From Heterohyrax brucei (lineage: Eukaryota; Chordata; Mammalia; Hyracoidea; Procaviidae), in the NCBI GenBank assembly GCA_028571685.1, contig CM053146.1, positions 22,045,431-22,109,430 on the forward strand: a DNA stretch of 64,000 bases, written 5' to 3'. Position 1 is the stretch's first letter, and every line of letters starts with the position of its first letter. The notes under the pieces were generated by a model. It was given only the letters and a program-made list of their open reading frames with translations. It was not told the DNA's origin and did no database searches. Positions 52,871 through 62,860 of this stretch are shown here, one piece after another. The translations under genes and the position numbers were made by a program.

Positions 52871-55556
52871 GGAGGCCCTAGCCCCCCATAATCTCCATCA
52901 TTCTTTGCAACTACTAATATTAATATTAAAAGTAAGACTAGGGAAATGACAAATGAATTCCAATTTATAGAACTGTAATATACAATCTAAGCAAAAATAG
53001 CATTTACTAGGCAAATAGAAACCATTTTCAGGAAGTCCCCTAGTTCCCCCTTTTCACCTAAAACTGCCCTTTAAGTCCTACCATGTAGAAATTCTAGGCC
53101 ATCCTATGGCTGTAAGGGGCAGCTTACATAACAGTGGTCCCTGGGCATTCACATCTTGGTGCCCAGCAAGTTCCTGGTACATGACTGGCCTGTTATCATC
53201 AGAATTCAAATGAGAAGGCACTCAGGCCAGACTCACGCATTCCAGAGAAATCATGATGTGGATTTGTACACATGGAGTTTGATGGGTAGAAGACTATTAT
53301 TATTCCCATTTTGCAGATGATCAAACCAAGGCCCAGACAGTTTCGGGACCTTCTCAGGGTCTCAGAGTTGACTCTTGACAGATCTGGGAATACTGTACCC
53401 TAGGCTTGTCCCAGGCCCTGCATTTTATTAGCGTTAGAGCTAGTGAAGCAGGAGATGAGCTTGGTCCCACAGGCATGAGCAACAGTGGTGCCTGTTCTCT
53501 TCCTCTCGGCCTTCCCTGCTTCCTGCTAGGCTGCCCTAACTCATTTTCCAGCTTCTCATTCTCAGGCTGTTTCTGTAAACCTGGGGCTGCCTCCAGCCTA
53601 TACCCCAAACCTTGGTAGCCAGTCACCGGACCCTGTTCTAACCCATCACTCTTTTCCTCTGGGGCTTAGAGCTCTAGGAAAACTAGAATGAACACTCCCT
53701 CTGGTTTTCCTTCAGCCTTCAAATGCCCCCCACCCCAATCTCCCTCAGCTGACCTGAGGGAGGAGAGGGCAGAGGACTGCCATCTCAAATTAGGGTTTAA
53801 AAGCTGGGCTACATCACACACATCTGAATTGGTGCATTACTATTTTCTCTGTGGGCATTTTTCCGTTTTTGATGGACTCTTACAAACATTTTACCGTTAT
53901 ATTTCTTGTAATACTGCCCGGAATCATTATGTAGACATCATAAAAAAATCATTATATTTTTAAAAGGAAGGCTGAAACGTCCCCACAAAGAAGAATACAA
54001 AAAGCCTGGGTGTGCACACACACAAAAACACATCCACAGACACACATACATGTAAGTTTGTTCTTGCAGAAGACAAAAGTTGATCACCACACTGCTCTGC
54101 AAAATAAAAGTGAATAAATAATTTATAGGGCTTTAGGCAAAAATCTAGATTTTAGAATTGTTTTAGAAAAATCTAGAAGCTCTGCGATATACCAACCAAG
54201 AAATGGTTACAAACAAGTTAAAACTTACCATTCCCAATGGGCCTGCATTCCACAGAAATATATTATGAACATTAATATTTTTTATTAACACACCAGGACC
54301 CACAGCATTGCTTTCATTAACTGAAGGCACTGTGTGTGAATAACCCTTAGACCCTCTGTATGAAAAGGCTCCTGACTTTCTCATGTTGTTTTGGCAAGAA
54401 TCTCAGGATACTATGCTCATTGCTCTTTCCAGTCCCCAAACAAAAGTGCTGAACTGGGCTGGGCCGTCTATGGGAGGCAATGGGAGTCCCTCAGAGTCCT
54501 CCTCTGAGAAACTGGCCACACTCAGGCCCTCTGAGTGGGCTAGAGGTTGGTGGGACGGTGCACTGCCCAGGCCGTCTTGGATCTGTACCCCCACCAGACT
54601 TACCAACAACAGGCCGGTGCAAGGTCCGGCCAGGGCAGTGGTCTGCGCGCTACAGCGCACTGACAACCTCCGGGAGCCCTTCCTGCTCAGCTCTCCTACC
54701 TCCTGGTAGCCTGACTTTATTTTTGAAGTCAAGACTCGGGCTGACCCTTTGAAGGCTGGGGGTCTGCTAGGGGATCCGCGAACCAGTCAAGCTGCCTTCC
54801 TCTCGCTCTGCCTGTGGTCCAGCTCCTGGCCACAAGGACTGGACGGGTACAGTGACTAATGCTTGGTTACAGAGTGCACTGCAAGAGAGCGGGTCTGGGC
54901 TGATACTTCCCGCTTGGGGAGGAAACCTCACTGGTGATAATTAGTGGCTCAGACAGAAGTCTCTGGTACAGGAACTGAGGCAGGACGGCCACAAGAATCC
55001 AGGATGCATAAAAGGAATAAATGTCATTAAACGCACGGCAGGCAGATTGCTTTCCACTTGCATGTGTGTGTGTGCTGTATGTGTGTGTGAGAGTCAGCTA
55101 CTCTTCAGGATACAAATGCAAATATAATGGCTGCAGAAAGTGGCAATTTGTCAATTGTTGTGGAGGTAATTTACTACCATCACCACGGCTGTCACCGGCC
55201 CAGTGATAATTCCCTTAGCATTTTGTGCCAGCACAGGCTTTATCACCATCTGTACTTGCTAGTAAATGGCTATGGCAGGAAGACAAACAGGCAGAGAGAC
55301 GCACAGACAGAAGACAGCCCCTTCACAAAGGCAAAACATGCCTGAAGAAGACAGTGCACACCTGCCAGCTTCTTGCCACTAGCTTTTCCAGTTGACACCA
55401 GGAGCTCAGGCTGACAACTGAAACAGAGGACACAGGTTTAGAGGCTTCTGTGTCAGTGAAGAACACCACGGCAGTGCAATCTCAAGGAAGACTATGCGAC
55501 TCTTTCCAACTTTTCTGAAGCCTGAGTAATCTTCGGCATTAGACAAAACAGAGTAT
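52871..55556. other. 5' intron/flank, mostly unassigned; CpG-richer patch 54540-54790
   Basis: A MIR-like piece lies near 53285-53350. CA-rich runs occur at 54010-54050 and TG-rich runs at 55060-55092. The 54540-54790 patch has more CpG than its neighbours and a consensus minus-strand donor (see candidate exon). No recognised coding exon. Confidence 0.45.
54604..54690 (-). other. Candidate non-coding first exon of STEAP3 (speculative)
   Basis: On the minus strand a strong consensus donor (gttgttg/gtaagt) occurs at 54604/54603. About 80-120 bases upstream the DNA is richer in CpG than its surroundings (54540-54790), and a TATA-like caaaaataaag lies at about 54725-54715. If this exon were joined to the acceptor at 22417, the frame upstream of the STEAP3 ATG would hit a stop without another ATG, as expected for a 5' UTR exon. 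No homology is recognised, and the true first exon may lie beyond 64000. Confidence 0.22.
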
Positions 55557-55682
55557 ACAGTCTGCCATCTGTATCCACAGGTTCTGCACCCAGGGATTCG
55601 ACCAACCCTACAGCAAAAATATTTGGGCGGGGAGGAAATGTTCCAAAGAGAAAAATTTAAATTCACTGGTCACTGAGCACTA

Positions 55683-55856
55683 CACTGGAAACCCTGGTGG
55701 CACAGTGGTTAAGTGCTATAGCTGCTAACCAAAAGGTCGGCAGTTCAAATTTGCCAGGTGCTCCCTGGAAACTCTATGGGGCAGTTCTACTCTGTCCTAT
55801 AGGGTTGCTATGAGTCAGAGTCAAGTTGACAGCAGTTGGTTTAGTTTTGGTTTTTG
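55683..55856 (+). repeat. AfroSINE with 8-bp target-site duplication
   Basis: 'gagcacta' occurs at 55675-55682 and 55857-55864. One of the best preserved copies in the window: 'ggaaaccctggtggcacagtgg', 'gctaaccaaaaggtcggc', 'ctatagggttgctatgagtc'. Confidence 0.95.
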
Positions 55857-56238
55857 GAGCACTAGGCTGAATCCCCAGGAGTCAAGTACTGCGTTGGCAC
55901 ACCTGCCGTAGCCTCCCGCTGTCTTGCTCTTCAGTTTCTCCAGCACACCCTGTTTGTGCATGGTTCGCCTCACTTGTTCACTCACTGCTAGTATTGTGTG
56001 CACCCCTTCTTTCTGTGAAACAATGGCTCCTCAAAAGCGCCAAAGTGGTCAGATAACCCCTCACAGGCTAAGTGTGAGGGGGTTGAGCACAGTGAGAAAG
56101 AGTTTCTGGCTAGTGAGGGACGGCTGGCTCGCTCTGCAAAGTGCTCAAGCCTCAAGAACGTCAAAACGACGGGTGAAATGGTACTGGCTGCTGCCCAGGC
56201 AGCATCAGTGTTCCCAGAGCAGCTCAGGAAACTCATAG

Positions 56239-58077
56239 GAAGGAGAACTTACAGACCGAGGGAAAACACTGTTGGCTATGACATGTCTGACAAGGGTCTA
56301 ATCTCTAAAATGTACAAAATATCCTAACACCTCAACAGCAAAAACGCAAGTAACCCATAAATGGGCACTTCACCAAAGAAGACACTCACGTGACTAACAG
56401 ACCCATAATGAAATGCTCAAGATTATTGCCAGCCAAGTGCCATCGAGTCAGATTCGACTCATGGGAAATGAGTCAAGATTATTAGCCATTATGGAAATGT
56501 AAATCAAAACTACAGAGAGATGTCATCTCATCCCCACAACACTGGTACTAATTAAAAAAAAAAAAAAAAAGAAACAGAAAATAATAAATATTGGAGAGGT
56601 TGCAGGGAGACTGGAACTCTTACATACTGCTGGTAGGAATGTAAAATAGTACAACCACTATGGAAAATGACATGCTGCCTCCTTCGAAAGCTAGAAATAC
56701 CATATAATACAGTAATCTTACTCGTAAGAACATATCCTGGAGAAATAAGAGCCATCACATATAGACGTATGTACAGACCGAGGGAAAACACTTTGGCGAT
56801 GACATCTCTGACAAGGGTCATTACAGCATCACTCACAACAGCAAAAAAAGTGGAAACAACTTAAACATCTATAAACAGGTGACTGGATAAGCAAATCATG
56901 GTACACACACATGCACTGGGATACAATTGGTACACACACAGTGATAAAGAACAGTGATGAATCTGCAAACATCTAACAACACAGATGAATCTGAAGTGCA
57001 TTATGCTGAGTAAAATCAGTTAATCACAAAAGACCAAATATTTTAAGAGGCCACTATTATAAGAACTCAAGAAAAGGTTAACACACAGAAAAAGACTAAC
57101 TGTGATTGTCAGGGAGGGAGAGGAGAGATGGGGAGACGAAATCACTAACTAGGTAGCAGGCAAGAGTCAACTCTGGTAAAAAGGAAAGATAACACACAAC
57201 ACAGGGGAAGTTAGCACTAGCTGACCAAGGCAAAGTCATAGACGTTTCCTAGACACATTCAAACACCTTGAGGGTCAGAGTCACTGAGGCTGAGGGCTGG
57301 GGACCATGGTCTTGAAAGCATCTAGGCCAATTGGTATAACATAGTTCATAAAGAAAATGTGCTATAAATCCGACTTTGGTGAGTAGCATCTGGGATCTTA
57401 AAAGCTTAAGAGCAGTCACTGAGAACACATTTATTGGTCCTATGCCTTCCAGAGCATAGGAGAATCAAGAAAACCAAGGACACAAGGAAAATACCAGTCA
57501 AAAGGGTTATGAACCATGGCCTCCATCAGCCTAAGCCCAGAAGAATTAGATGGTTCCTCACTACCACCACTGACCACTCTAAGCAGGGATCACAATATAA
57601 GGTCCCAGTCAGAGTGGGAGAAATATGCAGACTAAAATTCAAATTCACAAAGAAAGACCAGACTTACTGGTCTGACAGAGACTGGAGGAATCCCCAAGAC
57701 TATGGCCCCCAGACACCACGCTAACTCAGAACTGAAGCCACTCCTCAAGTCCAGCTTTCAGAGACTGAAAGACTGAACAGACCTCAGAAACAAACCGTAA
57801 GATGTGAACGTGGTTCTTAGTTCAGTCAAGTCTGTGAGACCAAATGGGCAACTCCTGACAAAAACCAACATGAGAAGGCAGGAAGGGACTGTAAAACTAT
57901 ACAAATAGACAAGAGGAAACCAGAGTAGAAAGAGGGAGAGAGCGATGCATTGTGGAGATTACAACCAATGTTACAAAACAATTTGTATATAAATTTTTGA
58001 ACGAGAAACTAAATTGCACTATAAGTATTTATCTAAAACACAGTAAAAATTTTTTTAAAAAACAAAAGGAAAGAAAA
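56239..58077 (+). mobile_element. 5'-truncated L1 (ORF2 end and 3' UTR) with 11-bp target-site duplication
   Basis: 'gaaactcatag' occurs at 56228-56238 and 58078-58088. The element enters in ORF2 ('gacaagggtctaatctctaaa', 'agattattagccattatgg') and has an expanded A run at 56554-56570. It carries a 3' UTR with 'tttggtgagtagcatctgg' and ends 'aacagtaaaaattttttt' before an A-rich tail. Confidence 0.93.
56428..56472 (-). repeat. 45-bp micro-SINE with exact 11-bp target-site duplication
   Basis: 'tcaagattatt' occurs at 56417-56427 and 56473-56483, flanking 'gccagccaagtgccatcg', 'agtcagattcgactcatgg' and a few more bases. Removing it restores the L1 phrase 'gctcaagattattagcc'. No A or T tract is attached. 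Confidence 0.9.
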
Positions 58078-58331
58078 GAAACTCATAGAAAATGAAGGCT
58101 ACCTCCCAGAGCAAGCCTTCAAGTATGGAAAAGCCCATTTATATAGCACTTACACTGCACTAGGTACACCTTGGAGGTGTTGTAGGTTCAGTTTCAGACC
58201 ACCGCCGTAAAGCAAGTATGGCAATAAAGTCAGCCACACAAATCTGATTTTCCAGTGTATACAAAAGTAGTGTTCACATTACACTGTTAGGTTACTAAGT
58301 GTACAAAAACATTATGTCTGAAAAAACAACA

Positions 58332-58480
58332 AAACCAAAACCAAACCCACTGCCATTGATTTGGATCCAACTCATAGCAACCCTAGAGGTCAGAGTTCCA
58401 AGGAGAGCCTGGAGGATTTGAACTGCTGACCTTTTCATTGGTAGGTGTAGCACTTAACCCACTACACCACAAGGGTTTCC
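58332..58480 (-). repeat. AfroSINE in Tigger1, 9-bp target-site duplication
   Basis: 'aaaacaaca' occurs at 58323-58331 and 58481-58489. Antisense copy with 'aaacccactgccattgattt' and an internal deletion. Confidence 0.92.
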
Positions 58481-58558
58481 AAAACAACAATGTACATACC
58501 TTAATTAAGAAACTCTTTATTGATAAAAATGCTAACCATCATCTGAACCTTCAACAAG

Positions 58559-59886
58559 TCATACTCTTTTTGCTAGTGGAAAGTCTTGCCTCAATGTTGA
58601 TGGCTGCTGATTCATCAGGGTGGTAGTTGCTGAAGGCTGGGGTGGCTGTGGCAATTTCTTAAAATAGGACAACAATGAAGTTTGCCACATTGATTGACTC
58701 TTCGTTTCACAAAAGATTCCTCTGTAGCATGCAATGCCATTTGATAGCATTTTACCCATGATAGAACTGTTTTCAAAATTGGAGTCAATCCTTTCAAACC
58801 TTGCTGCTGCTTTATTAACTAAGCTGATGGAATATTCTAAATCCTTTGATGTTGTTTCAACAATGTTCACAGTATCTTCACCAGGAATAGATTCCATCTC
58901 AAGAAACCACTTTCTTTGCTCATGTATAAGAAGCAACTCAGACTGTAGCAATTCAGTCATATCTCCCCTTCTAATTCTAGCTCCCTTGCTGTTTCCACTT
59001 CAGTTACTTCCTCCACACAAGTCCTGAAACCTTCAAAGTCTTCCATGAGGAATCAACTTCTTTCAAACTCCTGTTAATGTTGGTATTTTGATCTCTTCCT
59101 GTGAAATGTGAAATGTTCTTAATGGAATATAGAATGGTGAATCCCTTCCAAAAGGTTTTCAATTTACCTTGTCTACATTCATCAGATGAATCACTATCTA
59201 TGGAAATGATAGCCTTCCGAAATGTATTTCTTAAACAGTAAGACTTTCAAGTCAAAAATACTACTTAATCCATGGGCTGCAGAATGGATACTGTGTTAGC
59301 AGATATGAAAACAACATTAATCTCTTTGTACACCATCAGAGCTCTTGGAAGATCAGGTGCAGTGTCAATGAGCAGCAGTAATATTCTGAACCTTTTTTTT
59401 TTCCCCATGAATAGTAAATCTCAACATGGGCTTAAAATATTCAGTAAATCGTCTTGTAGGCAGATGTGCTGCCATCCAGGCTTTGTTGTTCCATTACAGA
59501 GCCCAGGCAGAGTAGACTCAGCATCATTCTTAAGGGTGCTAGGATGTTCAGAATAGTAAAAGAACACTGGCTTCAACTTAAAGTCATCAGCTGCATCAGC
59601 CCCTGACAAGGCAGTCAGCCCCTGAAGCTTTGATGCCAGGCACTGACTTTTCTCTAGCTATGAAAGTCCCAGACGGCATCTTCTTCCAACAGAAGGATGT
59701 TGTGTCTACACTGAGAATCTGTTGCTTAGGGTAGCCCCCTTCATCAACTACCTTACTTGCCTCAGTTTCTCCAACAACATCTGTTGCTTCACTTGTACTT
59801 TTATGTAGTGGAGACCACTTCTTCCCTTTAGCCTCATAAACCAACCTCTGCTGGAGTTCAACTTTTTTTTGCTGCAGCTTCCTCAC
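58559..59886 (-). pseudogene. Tigger1 transposase remnant
   Basis: Three frames on the minus strand carry recognisable pogo/Tigger transposase text: the first catalytic Asp region (SVDTTSFCWKK, where the family usually has VDET), the FIAREKSVPG block, and the C-terminal tail ending [13 protein letters not shown]. The middle, with the second and third acidic residues, is scrambled. It cannot encode an active enzyme. Confidence 0.88.
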
Positions 59887-60412
59887 CTCTCTCAGCCTTC
59901 ACAGAAATGAAGAGAGTTAGGCCTGGCTCTGAATTGGGCTTTGGCTTATGGGATTCTTGTGGCTGGTTTTACCATCTGTCTAGATTGCTTTCTCCGTATC
60001 AGTAAAAAGGCGGTTTAATTTTCTTATCATTAATGTGTTCACTGGAGTACCACTTTTAATTTCCTTCAATAATTTTTCCTTTGCATTCACAACTTTGCTA
60101 TTTGGAATAAGAGACCTAGCTTTCAGCTTTCACATGCCATCCTCACTAAACTTAATCATTTATAGTTTTTGATTTAAAGTGAGAAACATGCAACTCTTCC
60201 TTTTACTTGAACACTTAAGAGAGCACTGTAGAGTTATTAACTGGCCTAACTTCAATATTGTTGTGTCTCAGAGAACAGGGAGGCCCAAGGATAGGGAGAG
60301 AGACCAGGGAAGTCATTTGGTGAAGCCATCAGAATACACAAAACATTTATCATTAAGTTAGCTGTTTGACATGGACACAGTTCACGTCATCCCAAAACAA
60401 TTACAACAGTGT

Positions 60413-60592
60413 AACACACACACACACACACTCTCACTCTCTCTCTCTCTGCAGTTAAGTCGATTCCAACTCATAGTGACCTTATAGGACAGAGCAGAAC
60501 CGCCCCATGGGGTTTCCAAGGAACATCTGGTAGATTTGATCTATCAACCTTTGTATAGCAACTGCTGCTGTTAACTACTTTGCCACCAGATC
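60413..60592 (-). repeat. AfroSINE in Tigger1 with (CA)n(CT)n at its 3' side
   Basis: The SINE body (60455-60592, 'gttaagtcgattccaactc' to 'ctttgccaccaga') is preceded by an uninterrupted ca/ct microsatellite at 60415-60452. Tigger1 text resumes at about 60590. Confidence 0.88.
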
Positions 60593-60972
60593 ACCATAAA
60601 AGGTATAATAACAATGAAAAAGTGTGAAATACTGCTGAGAATTACCAAAATGTGATACTGAGACACAGTCAGTACATGCTGTTGGAAAAATGGCACTGGC
60701 AAACTCACATGACCCACGGCTGCCACAAACCTTCAATTTGTATAAGCAAAATACCTGTGAACTATAATAAAGCAAAACACAATAAAACATAGGTATGCCT
60801 GTATTAGGTATTATAAGTACTCTAGAGACGATTCAAAGTATACAGGAGGAAGTGCATAGGTTAAATGCAAATACGATCTCAGTTTATACAAGGGACTTGA
60901 GCCTTCTCAGATTTTGGCATCTGAGGTGGGTACTAGAACCAATATCCCATGGATACTGAGGGGTGACTGAGG

Positions 60973-62531
60973 TGCACACTTCTCTGAAACACACGGGGGC
61001 CACCACGTCTCAGAGTCCACTCTATGGCAACTGTACCAACAACCAAAGCAGGGCTTGTCCGACTGCTGTGGCCCCTGTGTCTTGTCTCTCCCACTCAAGT
61101 GGAATGTCCTTGTGGGCAGAGGCCCTCATTAGCCCTGCTGATTGATTAGGTACACCTTCCCCAGGGTCTAACAGAGGCCAGGTGACACTGACTTCTCCTT
61201 ACCCAGCTTCTCTTCCACTGCTCCTTCCTGCCGCTCCCTGACCCTCTCCACGCTGCCAGTTCCGCTATCTCCACCTAAGTCTTGACATTCGCTGGGCAAC
61301 TTCAAGTCTCCCTTCTCTCAAGCTCCAGCCAGAGCCTGAGGGCACTGAGCGCCTTCACCATTCCCTCTACAGCCCCCATAACAAACTCTCCCTACTCTGA
61401 ATCCAGAGTGGGTGTGTTAGTTGGTAGACAGGTTAGACAGACTTGATTTGATGAGGATCAGGATCAGCTCTGTGCTAATAACAGTGTGGCCGAGGCAGGT
61501 GACACACACACCATATACATAATTGCTTCTAAGCGCTCTTGTTTAGCACATTGCCTGTGCTCTGCTGTGGGCCACTCACAGCACACAGCCCTAGCACCTC
61601 TCCTGCTGCTGCCTCCTCCCTCTGCCGCCTTCTGTGTTACCAGCTCGTCTTCCCCAATAGGCTGTCAGTTCTCTGAGGGCCCTACACCCATATGTGTCCA
61701 CACTGCCTTTAGCATCGTGCTGTGCCCATGGTGAGGTGGGCTGACAGGTCCCTGTTGGATCAGTACGTCTTGGTCATCAGCAATGAGAAGGCTCAGGCTG
61801 GAACTTCACATATTAGTGACCTGAGAAGCACCTCAGAACTCCAGCTGATGGTTTCTGGGTAGCCCTTCTTCCAGCCTTGTAACCTAGGAGGAGGGGGAGG
61901 GACAGCCTTCCTCTGACGTCCCAATTACATCAGTCCTTGGCTGCAGAGCCCAGTGCAATCTTGTTTCCTTTCGTCCCTTGCAGTTCCTGGCAGCACCTCA
62001 CTTCTGGTCAGTTTGAAGCCATCTCCAGGGACCAGCCACAAAGGGCCTGGTCTCACCTCCCACAGTAACTTAGGCCTCTTATCTAGGCTGTGGCCAATTC
62101 CCAGGATAGCAATGACCACTGTCTAGATGACAGGCCTGGCTGGCCACTCAGAAAGCTTTAGCACAACCCATCATATTCATAAAAGCTCACACTGGAAATG
62201 CAGCAGCCCTGCCTATGATCATGTCCCCATCTTGCCTGAAGGGTGCCCTTCACAGCCACTAGAAGCTTGCTCCTGCATAACCTTCTGCTAAGAAACACAG
62301 AGAGCATTCACCCTCAGGAGATACTCTCACTCCATCTGCAGGGGTGCTGTCAGCCTTCAAACCCACCAGTAAAATCACGAGTCCACCTTCTCCGAGCCTG
62401 ATGGCCACACCACAGGAGGTAAATGCATACAGTAAGCGGGAATGGTCGCGGCACTGAGACCCCAAAACTCCCGCTTTGGGAAACTGCCCACTGATGGTTA
62501 ACATACTTGGCTGGGTTCACTTGCTACCAAT
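60973..62531. other. 5' intron/flank with L2-like remnant
   Basis: A weak L2-like segment lies at about 61640-61760 ('ctgtcagttctctgagggcc'). Remaining DNA is unassigned. Confidence 0.4.
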
Positions 62532-62696
62532 AACCAAACCAAACTCACTGCTCTTAAGTCAATTCGAACTGATACTGACCTTCCAGGATAGAGCAGAACT
62601 GCTCCATAATGTTTTCAAGAGCGCCTGGCGGATTTGAACTGCTGACTGTTTTGGTCAGCAGATGTGGTGCTTAACCACTACACCACCAGGCTTTCC
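62532..62696 (-). repeat. AfroSINE
   Basis: 'caaactcactgctcttaagtc' to 'ccactacaccaccaggctttcc'. Confidence 0.9.
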
Positions 62697-62702
62697 TGCC
62701 AA

Positions 62703-62860
62703 CAACCAGCTGGCTGTTAACCGAAAGGTAAGAGGTTCAAGTCCACTACAAAGCCTCAGAAGAAAAGCCTGGTGATCTACTCCTGAAAATTTAGTCATTA
62801 AAAACCCTATGTGACACACATGGGGTTGCCTTGAGTTGGACATGACTTGAAGGTAGCTGC
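62703..62860 (+). repeat. AfroSINE, second subfamily, 5'-truncated
   Basis: 'tggctgttaaccgaaagg', 'agaaaagcctggtgatctac', 'acacatggggttgccttgag'. It follows the previous copy head-to-head. Confidence 0.85.

Larger units (their letters stand above)
58160..60801 (-). mobile_element. Tigger1 (pogo-type) DNA transposon, degenerate
   Basis: Terminal repeats are visible: left 'taggtacaccttggagg', right (reverse complement) 'caggcatacctatgttttattg'. TA lies beside the right end and MER2 text continues on both sides. Minus-strand transposase relics read in order: 59596-59886 (YPKQQILSVDTTSFCWKKMP, then SGTFIAREKSVPG), 59421-59609 (DDFKLKPVFFYYSEHPSTLK) and 58559-58960 ([40 protein letters not shown]). 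Numerous stops and frameshifts leave no intact DDE domain. Two AfroSINEs interrupt it. Confidence 0.93.
55557..60972. mobile_element. MER2/Tigger2-type DNA transposon, exploded by later insertions
   Basis: The left end at 55557 reads 'cagtctgccatctgtatcc', 'gggattcgaccaacc', 'aaaaatatttggg'. The right end (60802-60972) reads 'ttaggtattataagtac', 'gtttatacaagggacttgag', 'catggatactgagggg'. These are the two ends of a MER2-like element. Between them the host DNA survives only at 55557-55682, 55857-56238, 58078-58160 and 60802-60972. The rest is younger insertions. The internal host piece (55860-56238) may derive from the autonomous parent but shows no transposase motif I can name. Confidence 0.8.

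Noticed and set aside
55924-56238. Open frame of 104 codons starting with a plausible MAPQKRQSG context
   Set aside because: It lies in the internal part of the MER2/Tigger2-type element and is cut off by the L1 target-site duplication. No transposase motif could be identified, so it is not annotated as a gene.
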